Origin: Methanosarcina barkeri 3 | Lineage (GTDB): Archaea; Halobacteriota; Methanosarcinia; Methanosarcinales; Methanosarcinaceae | Assembly (NCBI RefSeq): GCF_000970305.1 | Contig: NZ_CP009517.1 | Span: 2,852,001 to 2,916,000, forward strand | DNA length: 64,000 bases | Direction of reading: 5' to 3' | In this document: in pieces, positions 1-9,776 of the stretch | How positions within the stretch are numbered: position 1 is the first letter of the stretch | Layout: each line of letters begins with the position of its first letter | Notes under the pieces: generated by a model | Told to the model about the DNA's origin: nothing | Databases searched by the model: none | The model's input: only the letters and a program-made list of their open reading frames with translations | Translations under genes and position numbers: made by a program

Positions 1-39
1 AAAACAACTTATTATAACTCTCTTTCCGATAAGGAAAAA

Positions 40-92
40 GAAAAGGTTTCAAAAAAACAGGAAGTTTTATGTAAAGTTTTTGAAACCTTTTC
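40..92 (-). terminator. Terminator hairpin downstream of aconitase
   Basis: Positions 40-55 and 77-92 are perfect reverse complements (16 bp, 21-nt loop). Read on the minus strand the second arm is followed by a T-rich run, 38 bases beyond the aconitase stop codon. This is seen directly; its action as a terminator is inferred. Confidence 0.7.
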
Positions 93-130
93 AAAAAAGT
101 TCTTCATCTAATTCAAGAACTAGTAACCTG

Positions 131-2935
131 TTATTTTTTCTTCACCGAATCCCGCAGAAACTTATGCAAAATTCCGCCGTTCATGTAATATTCGATTTCC
201 ACAGCCGAATCCAGCCTCAAGGTTACCTGGAACTGAACTTCGTCGCCATTTTCGTCCTTTGCCCTTACTGTAAGTTCTCCATGAGGCTCCATGTATTCAA
301 TACCCAGAATATCATAGCTTTCCTTTCCTGTTAGACCCAGAGTGTCGGCATTCTCGCCTTCTTTGAACTGCAACGGAAGAACTCCCATCCCGACAAGGTT
401 GCTTCTGTGTATACGCTCGAAAGACTCAGCAATAACTGCTTTAACTCCGAGCAGGAATGTACCTTTGGCTGCCCAGTCCCTGGAACTGCCTGTCCCATAT
501 TCCCTTCCTGCAATAACGATCAGAGGAGTATTATTTTCCGCATAAAGCATAGATGCATCATAAATAGGAATTCCCTCGCAGAGCTCCTCAGGGAAGTCTT
601 CTTTCCGAGAATGGTATACGGTCCACCCTCCTTCTCTGTCCACGAGCCTGTTCCTGAGCCGAATATTCCCGAAGGTTCCACGCATCATTACCTCATGATT
701 ACCCCTTCTGGACCCATAAGAATTGAAATCTTCCGGGCTCACACCCCAGGAAATCAGGTACCTGCCTGCAGGACTATCTGAAGGAATATCCCCTGCAGGA
801 GAAATATGGTCCGTGGTAATGCTGTCCCCGAAAAGAGCCAGAACTCTTGCACTCTTTATATCTTCAGGTGAAGGTGGAGCAAGTGGGAAATCCATGAAGT
901 ACGGAGGCTCCTGAATATATGTGGACATTGGGTTCCAATCATAGAGAGTACCTGTCGGGGCTTCCAGTTCTTTCCAGCGTTTAGGGCCCTCCAGAGCGCC
1001 TGAATACTCTTTTTCGAACATTGAAGGTTTGATGCTGTTCTTTTCGGCATTCTTTATCTCCTCCTCTGCAGGCCAGATGTCCTTGAGGTAAACCGGGTGC
1101 CCGTTGGGATCATAAGCAAGAGGATCGTTTTCGAGGTTGATATTCACAGTACCTGCGATTGCATAAGCCACAACAAGAGGCGGAGAAGCAAGGAAGTTTG
1201 CTTTGACAAGCGGATTAATTCTTCCTTCGAAGTTTCGGTTTCCGCTGAGCACGGCTGCAACAGTAAGGTCATTTTCCTGAATCTCTTGTGAGACTTTCTC
1301 AGGTAAAGGCCCGCTGTTCCCTATACAGGTTGTACAGCCGTACCCAACCTGGTGGAAACCGAGAGCTTCAAGATAGGGCAAAAGGCCTGCAGCTTTCAGA
1401 TACTCTGTCGCTACCCTTGAGCCTGGTGAGAGACTTGTTTTTACAAAAGGCTTGACGTGCAGGCCCTTTTCTACAGCCTTTTTTGCTAGCAGTCCGGCTC
1501 CTATCAGAACTGAGGGATTTGAGGTATTGGTACAGGAAGTAATTGCTGCAATTACTACGGAGCCGTGTGTTACCCTGAAGGCCTTCTCAAGAACTCCTGC
1601 TTTTTCCTCTTCTGCAACAGGAGTTTCAGGTTCCTCTACGGGTGTCCCTCCGTCTTCTATCCAGCGCTGGTAGGCAGGATCCTGGGAAAGTCCAAGTCCT
1701 GACTCTTTCTTTCGGATAAATGTCTGCCGCATAGTTTCACGGTAGTTTTCAGGCACTTCACTTAAGAAGAGCTGGTCCTGAGGACGTTTTGGACCTGCAA
1801 GGGAAGGTTTTACCGTGCTCATATCAAGTTCAAGGGTAGTGCTGAAGACAGGGTCAGGCTTGTGAGTCGAATAGAGAAGACCCTGGGCTTCCAGATACCT
1901 TTTCACAAGGTCAACCTGATCTTCACTCCTGCCAGTTCTTCGCAGGTAATCAAGAGTCTCATCGTCAGGCGGGAAAATTCCAAGAGTTGCACCATATTCA
2001 GGAGCCATGTTGGAGATTGTTGCCCTATCCGGAAGACTGAGTGAGTTTAAACCGGGCCCGTAAAATTCCACAAACTTGCCGACAACTCCTTCTTTTCTAA
2101 GCATCTTAGTAATTGTCAGGACAAGATCGGTGGCAGTAACTCCCTGTGCAAGTTTTCCGTAGAGCTTGAAGCCCACGACCTCAGGTACAGGCATATAGTA
2201 AGGCTGCCCTAGCATTACGGCTTCGGCTTCTATGCCTCCTACTCCCCAGCCGAGTACTCCAATTCCATTAATCATCGTAGTATGAGAGTCTGTCCCTACA
2301 AGAGTATCGGGAAATGCAAACAGTTCCCCATTTTTCTCCTTGAGGTGTACAAGAGGAGTCAGGTACTCAAGGTTTACCTGATGGATAATTCCCCTTCCAG
2401 GGGGCACGACTCTGAAATTGTCAAAAGCTTTCTGGGCCCAGCGAAGGAGAGAATAGCGTTCCCCGTTGCGTTCAAACTCCTTTTTCTCATTTTCTTCAAG
2501 AGAGTAGGCCGTGCCATAGGAATCTACCTGGACCGAATGATCGATAACAAGATCAGCAGGGATAACAGGGTTTATTTTCGTGGGATCTCCCCCCAAACGC
2601 TGCATTGCAGAACGGAGGGCTGCCAGGTCTACTATGGCTGGAACACCTGTAAAGTCCTGCATAATTACCCTTGACGGAATGAACGGAATATCCCTGTCAC
2701 TTATATTTTCAGGGCTCCAGCGGGCAAGAGCCTCCACATCCTCAGCAGTTATTATATGCTTTTCCGTATCTGCATGCCTTAGCAGAGATTCCAGCAGGAT
2801 TCTTATGGAGTACGGAAGCAGGGAAATTCCCTCAAAACCATTTTCTTCCAGTTTGCCCAATCTGTAAATCGTAGCTCTTCCGGCAGCTGTTTCAATAGTG
2901 TCTCTTACCCCAAATGGGTCCGGACCTTCTCTCAT
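131..2935 (-). CDS. acnA: Aconitate hydratase (AcnA type)
   Basis: Cytoplasmic [4Fe-4S] hydro-lyase that isomerises citrate and isocitrate via cis-aconitate, part of the oxidative partial citric acid cycle that leads to 2-oxoglutarate and glutamate in Methanosarcina. The 934 residues match the long AcnA/IRP-type family. Cluster ligands appear in CTNTSNP and in GCTTCIGNSGPLPE. Active-site stretches VGTDSHTTMINGIG, FGDSITTDHISPAGDI and GREYGTGSSRDWAAKG are intact, the last lying in the C-terminal swivel domain. The ATG at 2935 has GGAGG about 10 bases upstream. The gene stands alone and ends in a strong hairpin terminator. Family assignment is very secure; physiological role is from general knowledge of the genus. 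Confidence 0.97.
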   Translation of the reverse strand: MREGPDPFGVRDTIETAAGRATIYRLGKLEENGFEGISLLPYSIRILLESLLRHADTEKHIITAEDVEALARWSPENISDRDIPFIPSRVIMQDFTGVPAIVDLAALRSAMQRLGGDPTKINPVIPADLVIDHSVQVDSYGTAYSLEENEKKEFERNGERYSLLRWAQKAFDNFRVVPPGRGIIHQVNLEYLTPLVHLKEKNGELFAFPDTLVGTDSHTTMINGIGVLGWGVGGIEAEAVMLGQPYYMPVPEVVGFKLYGKLAQGVTATDLVLTITKMLRKEGVVGKFVEFYGPGLNSLSLPDRATISNMAPEYGATLGIFPPDDETLDYLRRTGRSEDQVDLVKRYLEAQGLLYSTHKPDPVFSTTLELDMSTVKPSLAGPKRPQDQLFLSEVPENYRETMRQTFIRKKESGLGLSQDPAYQRWIEDGGTPVEEPETPVAEEEKAGVLEKAFRVTHGSVVIAAITSCTNTSNPSVLIGAGLLAKKAVEKGLHVKPFVKTSLSPGSRVATEYLKAAGLLPYLEALGFHQVGYGCTTCIGNSGPLPEKVSQEIQENDLTVAAVLSGNRNFEGRINPLVKANFLASPPLVVAYAIAGTVNINLENDPLAYDPNGHPVYLKDIWPAEEEIKNAEKNSIKPSMFEKEYSGALEGPKRWKELEAPTGTLYDWNPMSTYIQEPPYFMDFPLAPPSPEDIKSARVLALFGDSITTDHISPAGDIPSDSPAGRYLISWGVSPEDFNSYGSRRGNHEVMMRGTFGNIRLRNRLVDREGGWTVYHSRKEDFPEELCEGIPIYDASMLYAENNTPLIVIAGREYGTGSSRDWAAKGTFLLGVKAVIAESFERIHRSNLVGMGVLPLQFKEGENADTLGLTGKESYDILGIEYMEPHGELTVRAKDENGDEVQFQVTLRLDSAVEIEYYMNGGILHKFLRDSVKKK

Positions 2936-3464
2936 AAATTTCTTACCTCCAGCAGAAATATGGAATTAAAACATGATATTATAGATTTTTCTCTTTATCG
3001 TGTCAATTTCTTTATCACGTCAATTTCTTTATCGTGCGAATCTCTTGATAGTATGAAGCCCCATCTTATCTTCAGACTATTTTATTCCTTCGGGTTTACT
3101 ATTCCTTTATACATACAAAAGTTTGCCCTTATTGGAATGTTGCCTTTACTTTTTCCGGAATCTCCGAGAATTGCGCTATAATTAAATTATATATCAGCCG
3201 GTATAAAAATTACTGATTTACATCTAGCCTAACTGATTTACATCTAGCCTAAGATACTGACCCTTAACATGTGTTTTTTAGAGATTGTAGCAATACAGGA
3301 AAAAGAAAGGGTAGAATAATTAAAAGCTATTAAGAGAAAAAATGAATTTGAAGAGTCTTAAAACCCTAAAGTAGTCTAAACTTTCTTGTTTTCACAAATT
3401 ATATGAAACCAGATATCTATTCTATCCAGAATGTCTGAAATTAAAAGAAAAAATTGGAAGCTGC
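2936..3464. other. Intergenic region with short tandem duplications
   Basis: No gene is seen. It separates acnA from the next gene, whose 3' end faces it, so it should carry the acnA promoter. It holds imperfect 17-18 bp repeats around 2990-3040 (core TCAATTTCTTTATC) and an exact 19-bp duplication at 3212-3230 and 3232-3250 with a period of 20. Confidence 0.6.
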
Positions 3465-4874
3465 TTACTTTTCAGCAGCCCCGATTGTTACAGTATAATC
3501 AAAGTTCTCTGTATTTTCGGGAAAGATAGAAAGCTTCCATTTTCCCGTAGCTCCTGGTGCGGTATAGGTCTTAATAAAAGTTGTAGTCCCTCCCTGGTAA
3601 CTTCCTTGATTCTTAGTTTCCATATTGCCAGCTTCCACACTGTCCGCACCTCTTGAGGACATATATGGGAGAGAGTACAATGGCTGCGGGTATGTATCAT
3701 CTACTATAGTTATCGAGCCGCTATATTTCGTATCTACAGGGGTAGGGATAATTTCATTTCCGGAAGGATCTATCAGGCTCACATTAAAGGAAGGCGTAAG
3801 ATTCTGGTTTCCTCCGGTAGCATACAGGTTGTACCCATACTGGCTAGCTTTGATTTCCAGGGTAATTGGGCTATCTGTCCCGGCTTCAAAGGTACTTTCA
3901 TAAGGCTTTTCAGGAACCGGAAGGATACGGAAGTTCAGAGAAACTTTTCCTTCATACTCACGAATCCCCGGATCGTCAATATTCAGGTTAAGGCTGCCAA
4001 TATAGCTTCCTTTTGCATCAGCAGGAACTGCAAGTTCAAGTTTTACGATAGCTGTCTGTCCGGCTTTTATTTTGTCAGGAGCTTCTACGCGTATCGCATC
4101 ATCTCCGAAGGCCTGTTCCGGCATTCCTATAGAGTAAACCGCGTCTTTGGTAAGCTCAGGAGAAATTGCGATATCTTTACTACCTGTATTCTTGAGCTTT
4201 ATTTCATAAGTGTAATTCTTTCCGACTTCGACAAGGTCATTTACATAAGGTGTAAAAATCTGGACTGAGGGCTTGACCCAAACCTGTATATTGAGCTGCA
4301 TAGTGCCAGGGAAATTTGGATAAGAACCGGCTACGTCCCCTTCAGGAACTTTTTCCGTGAAAGCAAGGAGTACGGCATAGTTTCCAAGATCAGCGTCCTT
4401 AGGTATGTCTACCTTTACCTGAAATTCCTCTTTTTCTCCGGGCTTCAAAGTCCCTTTGGAAGGACCTATGCTGATCCAGCTTTCGTTTATGAAATTTTCC
4501 GTGTAAGGAGTAATTACAGGCTTCGGTTTCAATTCAATTGTCTTGTTGTCTTTGTTCTCAACGGTTACAGTAAAATTTGTACTGTCTCCGGGTTTAAGTT
4601 CCAGGTATTTATAAGTCGGATCAATCTTGAGTTTCTGAAATTCGGGAAAGTAATCGCCGGCATAACTCGAAGATGATGTACTGCTAGCAGCACTACTCCC
4701 ACTCGAAGATGATGCACTGCTTGCAACACTGACCCCGACTTTTGACTGCACTTCTTCTTTTACAGGCACGGCATTATCTCCGTTCCCTGCTCCTGCACAG
4801 GCAATCGAAAGAACTGCTACAACAAGGAGCCCACATGCGATTCCTTTTAGCGTCTTAGTATCCAGTATATGCAT
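3465..4874 (-). CDS. Secreted beta-sandwich surface protein
   Basis: No exact family is recognised. The N-terminus has a positively charged start followed by a hydrophobic segment ending LSIACAGAG, typical of a signal peptide and possibly a lipoprotein-like site. A serine-rich linker follows at about residues 50-70. Then come two or three repeated beta-sandwich units carrying phrases such as LELKPGDSTNFTVTVENKDN and SKGTLKPGEKEEFQV, typical of NEW3/CARDB-type extracellular domains. The C-terminus (GKWKLSIFPE) resembles a small secreted beta-domain. There is no C-terminal membrane anchor. It probably sits outside the membrane, associated with the S-layer or a transported substrate. It is monocistronic as far as spacing shows. 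Function unknown. Confidence 0.8.
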   Translation of the reverse strand: MHILDTKTLKGIACGLLVVAVLSIACAGAGNGDNAVPVKEEVQSKVGVSVASSASSSSGSSAASSTSSSSYAGDYFPEFQKLKIDPTYKYLELKPGDSTNFTVTVENKDNKTIELKPKPVITPYTENFINESWISIGPSKGTLKPGEKEEFQVKVDIPKDADLGNYAVLLAFTEKVPEGDVAGSYPNFPGTMQLNIQVWVKPSVQIFTPYVNDLVEVGKNYTYEIKLKNTGSKDIAISPELTKDAVYSIGMPEQAFGDDAIRVEAPDKIKAGQTAIVKLELAVPADAKGSYIGSLNLNIDDPGIREYEGKVSLNFRILPVPEKPYESTFEAGTDSPITLEIKASQYGYNLYATGGNQNLTPSFNVSLIDPSGNEIIPTPVDTKYSGSITIVDDTYPQPLYSLPYMSSRGADSVEAGNMETKNQGSYQGGTTTFIKTYTAPGATGKWKLSIFPENTENFDYTVTIGAAEK

Positions 4875-5304
4875 ATTTTTAACCTCGCTAATTATTTATT
4901 AAGGCGTGAAACTTATAAAAGAATTCCCTAGACTGCGAATCGATTTGCAGTTATTTTTAGAAAACAAGAGTTTATGAAACTCAATTTTCGTTATCCATCT
5001 TTTTGTGTGTTTGACTTCAAAAAAGGCAGGAGATTACTCGCTTGACTCAGTTATTTCCTAGCCAGAGATGAGAACTCAGACTTTGCCAGAAAAAAGGAAA
5101 GGAAAAGGACATCGAGCTTTAAAATTAAACTTTTTATAGATAATTAAATTGACAAGAGGTAATTAAATTAATACCCAGGTAGTTAAATTAATCTTATATT
5201 AACAGCTGGTTGACGCAAAGTGCCGGATGTGAGTTATTTCCGTACAAGTAAAGTTTTTTGTTTTAAGAAGGAAGGCATTTATTTTCAAGAAGGAGTGCAT
5301 TTTC
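4875..5304. other. Divergent intergenic region
   Basis: No gene is seen. The two flanking genes diverge from this AT-rich spacer, so it must hold both promoters. Around 5150-5200 there are three loose copies of an AATTAAATTAA-like stretch. No operator is recognised. Confidence 0.5.
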
Positions 5305-6066
5305 TTGCTTAAAGATAGAGTATTAGACAGACTTTCAGATGCAGGGTTCAGGATACGGAACAAATCCAAGTCCAGAAAGACCTCATCACGTGAAGCTATC
5401 TTTGGGTCCAGTCCTATAATTGATGCTGATTTCATTGAGGTATATAACGTTAAAGTAAATGACGTTGAGGCAGAGGAAGACTTTTTTCGCGATCCGGACC
5501 CCTTTTATAAAGAGAATTCAGAACCAATTGACTCGGACCTTCTGGAAAAACTCAGAGAATACCTTAAAACGAGGTCTGAGGAAGAGATTTCGGAAATCTT
5601 TAGAGAAGTTCGTAAAATTCTTGAGAGCCGAGGCTATGAAAGTGATTTTCAAAAGGCATCCGGAGAAGAGATTCCTATTAATCAAAGAGCAAGGCTAAAA
5701 AAGATCTCAGAAAATGCTTTCAAAATCTTTCTGGAAACGGCTTCTTATGGAAGGAAGCAGATAATTAACGCCTCAAAAGTAGCTTCTTCAAAAGCCTCAA
5801 CAATAGCATCCGAAGGAAAAGATTCAATAGTGGATTCTTCGAAGAAGATAAACGAAAAATGGAATAACCTGAGTCCCAGAGATCGCAAAATGATTTCCGA
5901 GTTAATTGTTGCAATGATCGAAATCGGGCTGCTTAAAGGAGCTAGCAGGAGCAAAAAAGCTGCTTTTGCTGTCCTGTCAAGCATATCCAGGCGCCAGACT
6001 CCGTCACGGAAAGACCTGGAAGACTTTGGAGAAGGTCTGCAGAAATTTTTAAGGCGCAGACATTAA
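5305..6066 (+). CDS. Conserved hypothetical soluble protein
   Basis: Not recognised. It is 253 residues, highly charged and lacks a signal peptide. Residues about 75-110 are acidic and helical (SDLLEKLREYLKTRSEEEIS). The central part is rich in Ala, Ser and Lys. A short hydrophobic helix lies near MISELIVAMIEIGLLKG, followed by a basic C-terminus ending FLRRRH. The start is a TTG codon, supported by AAGGAG at 5290-5295 nine bases upstream; no ATG fits as well. It converges on the ViaA-like gene. Peripheral membrane association is possible but not shown. Confidence 0.75.
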   Translation: MLKDRVLDRLSDAGFRIRNKSKSRKTSSREAIFGSSPIIDADFIEVYNVKVNDVEAEEDFFRDPDPFYKENSEPIDSDLLEKLREYLKTRSEEEISEIFREVRKILESRGYESDFQKASGEEIPINQRARLKKISENAFKIFLETASYGRKQIINASKVASSKASTIASEGKDSIVDSSKKINEKWNNLSPRDRKMISELIVAMIEIGLLKGASRSKKAAFAVLSSISRRQTPSRKDLEDFGEGLQKFLRRRH

Positions 6067-6138
6067 AGTATTAGAATCGAAACTATCTTAAAAATGTTCC
6101 ACAACCAGCAATGTCCCAGAATAAAAATATCCTGGAAC

Positions 6139-7977
6139 TTAAAGCCTGTAAGGTTTACTTATTGCCTTGATAAAACTTGCAGGGCTTTCTCCGACATCCC
6201 ATTTTTCGGCATTTCCTATAAGATATGTGTGGTCAGAAATCTGTTGTAGTCCGCCAGCATCATAATTTCCTATTATAAGGGAAAAGATCCGAGCTCTTCT
6301 TTCGGCTTTTATCTCATTCCATTCCCGAATAAGGGGTTTTTCCGAGAGTTCGGAAAAACCATCGGTAAGGAAAAGGAGATCAGCTCCCTCAAAAGCCTTT
6401 TCGTTTTTCATAGCCTTAAGACCTGAGCGAAGTGCGGTATTAAAATCGGTGCCGCCTCCGAAAGTAAGTTTCAGGAACTCCAGGAACTCCTCACCCATAC
6501 GCTTTTTGTTTGTAAGCTCAATTTCAACGGTCTGCCACTTAGAAGAGAATAGAATCACTTTAACATCCCTGTTTTCTTTTAACATTCTTCTAGTAGCTGC
6601 CAGAACTATGGCTTTTGCAAGAAGCTCCGGGCTTCCCCGCATTGACCCCGAGGTGTCTACAAGAGCGATTACAGGCCCTTTTCTCTTTTTTCCTGCAGCA
6701 TCCGAGTTCCAGTTTTCCCCTTGTAGCTGGTAGGTCAGAAGTTTTCCTTCAAGCATATCAGCATAGAACTTACGCTTCAGGAGAGGATTTTTTAGCTTTA
6801 CGGTTTCTGCTGGAAGTAATGTCTGAAGATCACCCGAGAAGGTAACCGAATGGACTTCACTTTTACTGTAAGGAGATAAATTCAGCTTTTTTGAACCGTA
6901 CTCAAGTTCGATTCTTCCTACCAGTTCAAGAATTTCATGAATATCCGAGCTCTTTTTAAGAAATGAAGCATATTTTTCAAGGTTTCCAAGGTATTCTCTA
7001 TGAAGGGCCTTCAAGGAATGATCCCAGGCTCTGTCCGGAAAGAGCAGTGAGAGAATATCCAGCATTTCAAGGTGGTCTTCAAGCACAGGGATAAGCTCTC
7101 CAATTTTTGCAGCTATGCTTTCTTCTATAACAGAATCAAGGGCTTCTCCTGCCTTTTCTGAAGACATAAAGTTCAGAGTCATTGAAGCAAGTTCTTCGGA
7201 ATCCGCAATATTTCCAGCCTGCAGACCCGGGTTCTCCCAGGTCTCATGCTCGACATCTTGCAGGGAACTTTCCTGTTTGAGAGAGTTTCCTTGTTTGAGA
7301 GAGTTTTCTTGTTTGAGAGAGTTTTCCTGTGGAAGAGAGTTTTCCTGTGGAAGAAAGTTTTCCTGTGGAAGAAAATTTTCTTGTCTGAGAGAATTTTCCT
7401 GTTTGTTTTCTTGAGTTTCCTGTTGATAGGGTACATTCGGATTTTCCTGAAACCGGAAATTTTTCTCAATATCTTTTATTCTGCTTCTTTCCCATGTCGA
7501 TTGAGTTTCATCGATCAGCTTCCTCAGAGCTTTAAGGCTTTTTTCGAGATTTCTTGCAAACTTTTTTGAAAATTTGGATTCCATCCTTCCGTAGTCATCC
7601 AGAAGTGTAAAGAGTTCTTCAAGCAGGACACGGAGTATAAAAATACCTGCCAGATTGTTGGTTCCGGCAAGAGCTTTTATTTCAGCCCAGACCCCGAAAT
7701 CCTTTAAACCTAGAAAGATCGGATAAAAAGCTCCAAATTTACTCATAAACAACTTTTCATCTTTTATTTCGTACCCATTTTCTGAAAAAAGCTCATAAAT
7801 AAGAACTTCTGCAATCTCTTCCCTGACTTGCCTTGGTATCTTTCGAGGAGTTGTCAGAACCTCCCTGAGCTCAAGATTCAATATTGTAGAAGGATTGAAG
7901 GCACGACTAAACGATAAAGATGAGCCTGATCCGGGAGTGTCATCAAAGTCTTCCTTCCGCCTTTTTAATTCCTGCAT
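6139..7977 (-). CDS. ViaA-like von Willebrand factor A domain protein
   Basis: Partner protein of a MoxR-class AAA+ ATPase. The C-terminal third is a VWA domain with an intact MIDAS motif (ALVDTSGSMRGS) and a later TDGFSEL segment that supplies the remaining metal ligands. The N-terminal half is helical, as in ViaA/CoxE-like proteins. At 612 residues it is about 130 longer than E. coli ViaA. Part of the excess is a low-complexity stretch (DNA 7268-7420) of six-residue QENSLK/QENFLP-type repeats. The RavA-like ATPase gene lies upstream on the same strand, 278 bases away, so the two are probably one transcription unit. In E. coli this pair is a chaperone linked to respiratory complexes; the archaeal target is unknown. 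Confidence 0.85.
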   Translation of the reverse strand: MQELKRRKEDFDDTPGSGSSLSFSRAFNPSTILNLELREVLTTPRKIPRQVREEIAEVLIYELFSENGYEIKDEKLFMSKFGAFYPIFLGLKDFGVWAEIKALAGTNNLAGIFILRVLLEELFTLLDDYGRMESKFSKKFARNLEKSLKALRKLIDETQSTWERSRIKDIEKNFRFQENPNVPYQQETQENKQENSLRQENFLPQENFLPQENSLPQENSLKQENSLKQGNSLKQESSLQDVEHETWENPGLQAGNIADSEELASMTLNFMSSEKAGEALDSVIEESIAAKIGELIPVLEDHLEMLDILSLLFPDRAWDHSLKALHREYLGNLEKYASFLKKSSDIHEILELVGRIELEYGSKKLNLSPYSKSEVHSVTFSGDLQTLLPAETVKLKNPLLKRKFYADMLEGKLLTYQLQGENWNSDAAGKKRKGPVIALVDTSGSMRGSPELLAKAIVLAATRRMLKENRDVKVILFSSKWQTVEIELTNKKRMGEEFLEFLKLTFGGGTDFNTALRSGLKAMKNEKAFEGADLLFLTDGFSELSEKPLIREWNEIKAERRARIFSLIIGNYDAGGLQQISDHTYLIGNAEKWDVGESPASFIKAISKPYRL

Positions 7978-8004
7978 ATTTTTCCTTTTCCAGAAATTTC
8001 AAAG

Positions 8005-8115
8005 TTTTAATTGTTTTTGAAGAGTCTCAAGAATTTCTGATGAGTTTTAAGAGTTTTTGATGAGCTTCAAGAATTTCTAATGAGTTTTAAAAATTTCTGA
8101 TGAACATCAACAGTC
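8005..8115. repeat. Imperfect tandem repeat between the viaA-like and ravA-like genes
   Basis: About four imperfect copies of a unit near 30 bp containing AAGAATTTCTGATGAG lie in the spacer between the two genes. No hairpin stands out. The block separates the two cistrons and might affect their relative expression, but that is only a possibility. Confidence 0.6.
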
Positions 8116-8255
8116 ATTAATCAAATTCAGAAATTTTTGAGAAGTTTAAAGAATTCTCTATTTAGAATTATATTTTTGATTATTATACTAGCGACCTTAT
8201 ATTTAGAGAACTTTATTCCTGTTTCAGAGGTTTTCCAGTTATATTTTAGAAATTT

Positions 8256-9776
8256 TTAAGTTTCAGCTACTTCTCCTGCTTTTTCAATGATTACATCAAA
8301 TACCCTGGGCTTTTCAAGCAGGAGTCTTACATCGTTTAGATTACTTGCAACCTCGTAAACATCGGTATTTTTGGAACGATATTTCATCAGGATTTCCTGG
8401 GTATCCTGCCCTGAAACCCAGATATTTTCCCTCAGGGTTTTCTCAAGCGCTTTTTCTTCTTCCTGGATTTGCCTTCTGAAATAGTTCAGTCTCTCCTCCA
8501 GATTTTCATATTCCTTCTCATAGAGCTTCTTATCTCCATAATCGAGGCTGATCTTGAATTCAAAACCATATTTTCTGCGGAATTGTTCGGCCAGGGATTC
8601 GAAGTTCAGAGAGCTGTTGACATTGCTGTAATCGAGCCCGAAATTGTAGGTATGAGTTGGAAACTCAGTATGGTGTTTCAGCAGGTCAAGGGCATTGTCG
8701 AATGTGAGGCTCCTCTGCACTTTGGCACCTGAAAACCTTGAGCTTTTCAGGCTGCCTGTTGTCCTTCTCTCTTCTTCGTAGCACTTATTACAGGCTACAA
8801 GATCCGGAAGGTCTTGCTGTAAACAACCGTAAATGGAATTTTTCAGGTCAAGGACATCCAGTTTCAGTTTGCCGGTATCCGTACCTCCTGAAACAACCCT
8901 GTCCAGAATAAGTTTTCTTATCGCTTCCTTCTGTTCCGGCACTTCCCAAAGCACATGCTGTAGCAGGACAGCAGTCATTCGGTCTACACTTGTATGCCCG
9001 TTTACTACTGAAGCTACCCTGAGTATATTTACAATTTTCTTCCAGCGCCTATCCGAAACGAAAATATTTGAGTTTCTGAGTTCTCTCCGGAGGGCCTTTA
9101 TAATTGCCCTGACCTCAGGATCAACAGGGAGGTCTCTTGCTCTCTTCTGGATCTCCTTTATATCTTCTATGCTGAGTTTCGTTGAGGGTACGAAATCTTC
9201 GGTGTTTTTGAAGATCAGGTCTTCAAGATTCTCTTCGTGCTGGATATAATCCACCCTGTACCGGAACAAGAAACGGTCGTAAAGAGCTTCGAGACTTTCA
9301 TCTTCTTCCGGCAGCTCGTTGGAAGCCCCAAAAACCGTAAAAAGAGGCACCTCAATAAGTTCCTTGCCGTTATGATATTTCCTCTCGTTCAGTACAGTCA
9401 ACATGCTGTTTAAGATGGAACTGTTTGCCTTGAAAATCTCGTCAAGCAGAGCTATATGGGCAGTTGGAAGGTAACCTTCCACCCGCCTGCTGAACTCGTC
9501 CCTTTCAAGCGCCTTAAGGGAAAGTGGTCCAAATACCTCTTCAGGTGTGGAAAAGCGGGTCAGAAGATAATGGAAAAAGTTTCCCCCCTCTATAGTTTCG
9601 CAAATTTTGCTTGCAAGCAGGGTTTTTGCAGTTCCGGGTGGGCCAAGTAAAAGAACATGCTCACCGGAAAGGAGTGCAAGAAGAGACCCGTTGATTTCAG
9701 CGTCCCGCTCTTTAAAGTAGCCTGAAAACTCCTGTTTGATGTTGATAACCGTATTTTTTAAATCCAGCACTCGCAT
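8256..9776 (-). CDS. RavA-like MoxR-family AAA+ ATPase
   Basis: Hexameric AAA+ ATPase expected to remodel protein targets together with the VWA protein encoded downstream. It has Walker A LLLGPPGTAKT, Walker B ALLDEIFKA, sensor 1 FGASNELPEEDESLEALYDR and arginine-finger region DRFLFRYR. The segments LLTRFSTPEEVFGPLSLKAL and GYLPTAHIALLDEI are very close to those of E. coli RavA. The C-terminal 170 residues form an extended helical lobe with heptad character, as in RavA. I take the ATG at 9776 (MRVLDLKN) because the 28 residues before it lack family similarity. The longer frame reaches 9860. Confidence 0.9.
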   Translation of the reverse strand: MRVLDLKNTVINIKQEFSGYFKERDAEINGSLLALLSGEHVLLLGPPGTAKTLLASKICETIEGGNFFHYLLTRFSTPEEVFGPLSLKALERDEFSRRVEGYLPTAHIALLDEIFKANSSILNSMLTVLNERKYHNGKELIEVPLFTVFGASNELPEEDESLEALYDRFLFRYRVDYIQHEENLEDLIFKNTEDFVPSTKLSIEDIKEIQKRARDLPVDPEVRAIIKALRRELRNSNIFVSDRRWKKIVNILRVASVVNGHTSVDRMTAVLLQHVLWEVPEQKEAIRKLILDRVVSGGTDTGKLKLDVLDLKNSIYGCLQQDLPDLVACNKCYEEERRTTGSLKSSRFSGAKVQRSLTFDNALDLLKHHTEFPTHTYNFGLDYSNVNSSLNFESLAEQFRRKYGFEFKISLDYGDKKLYEKEYENLEERLNYFRRQIQEEEKALEKTLRENIWVSGQDTQEILMKYRSKNTDVYEVASNLNDVRLLLEKPRVFDVIIEKAGEVAET

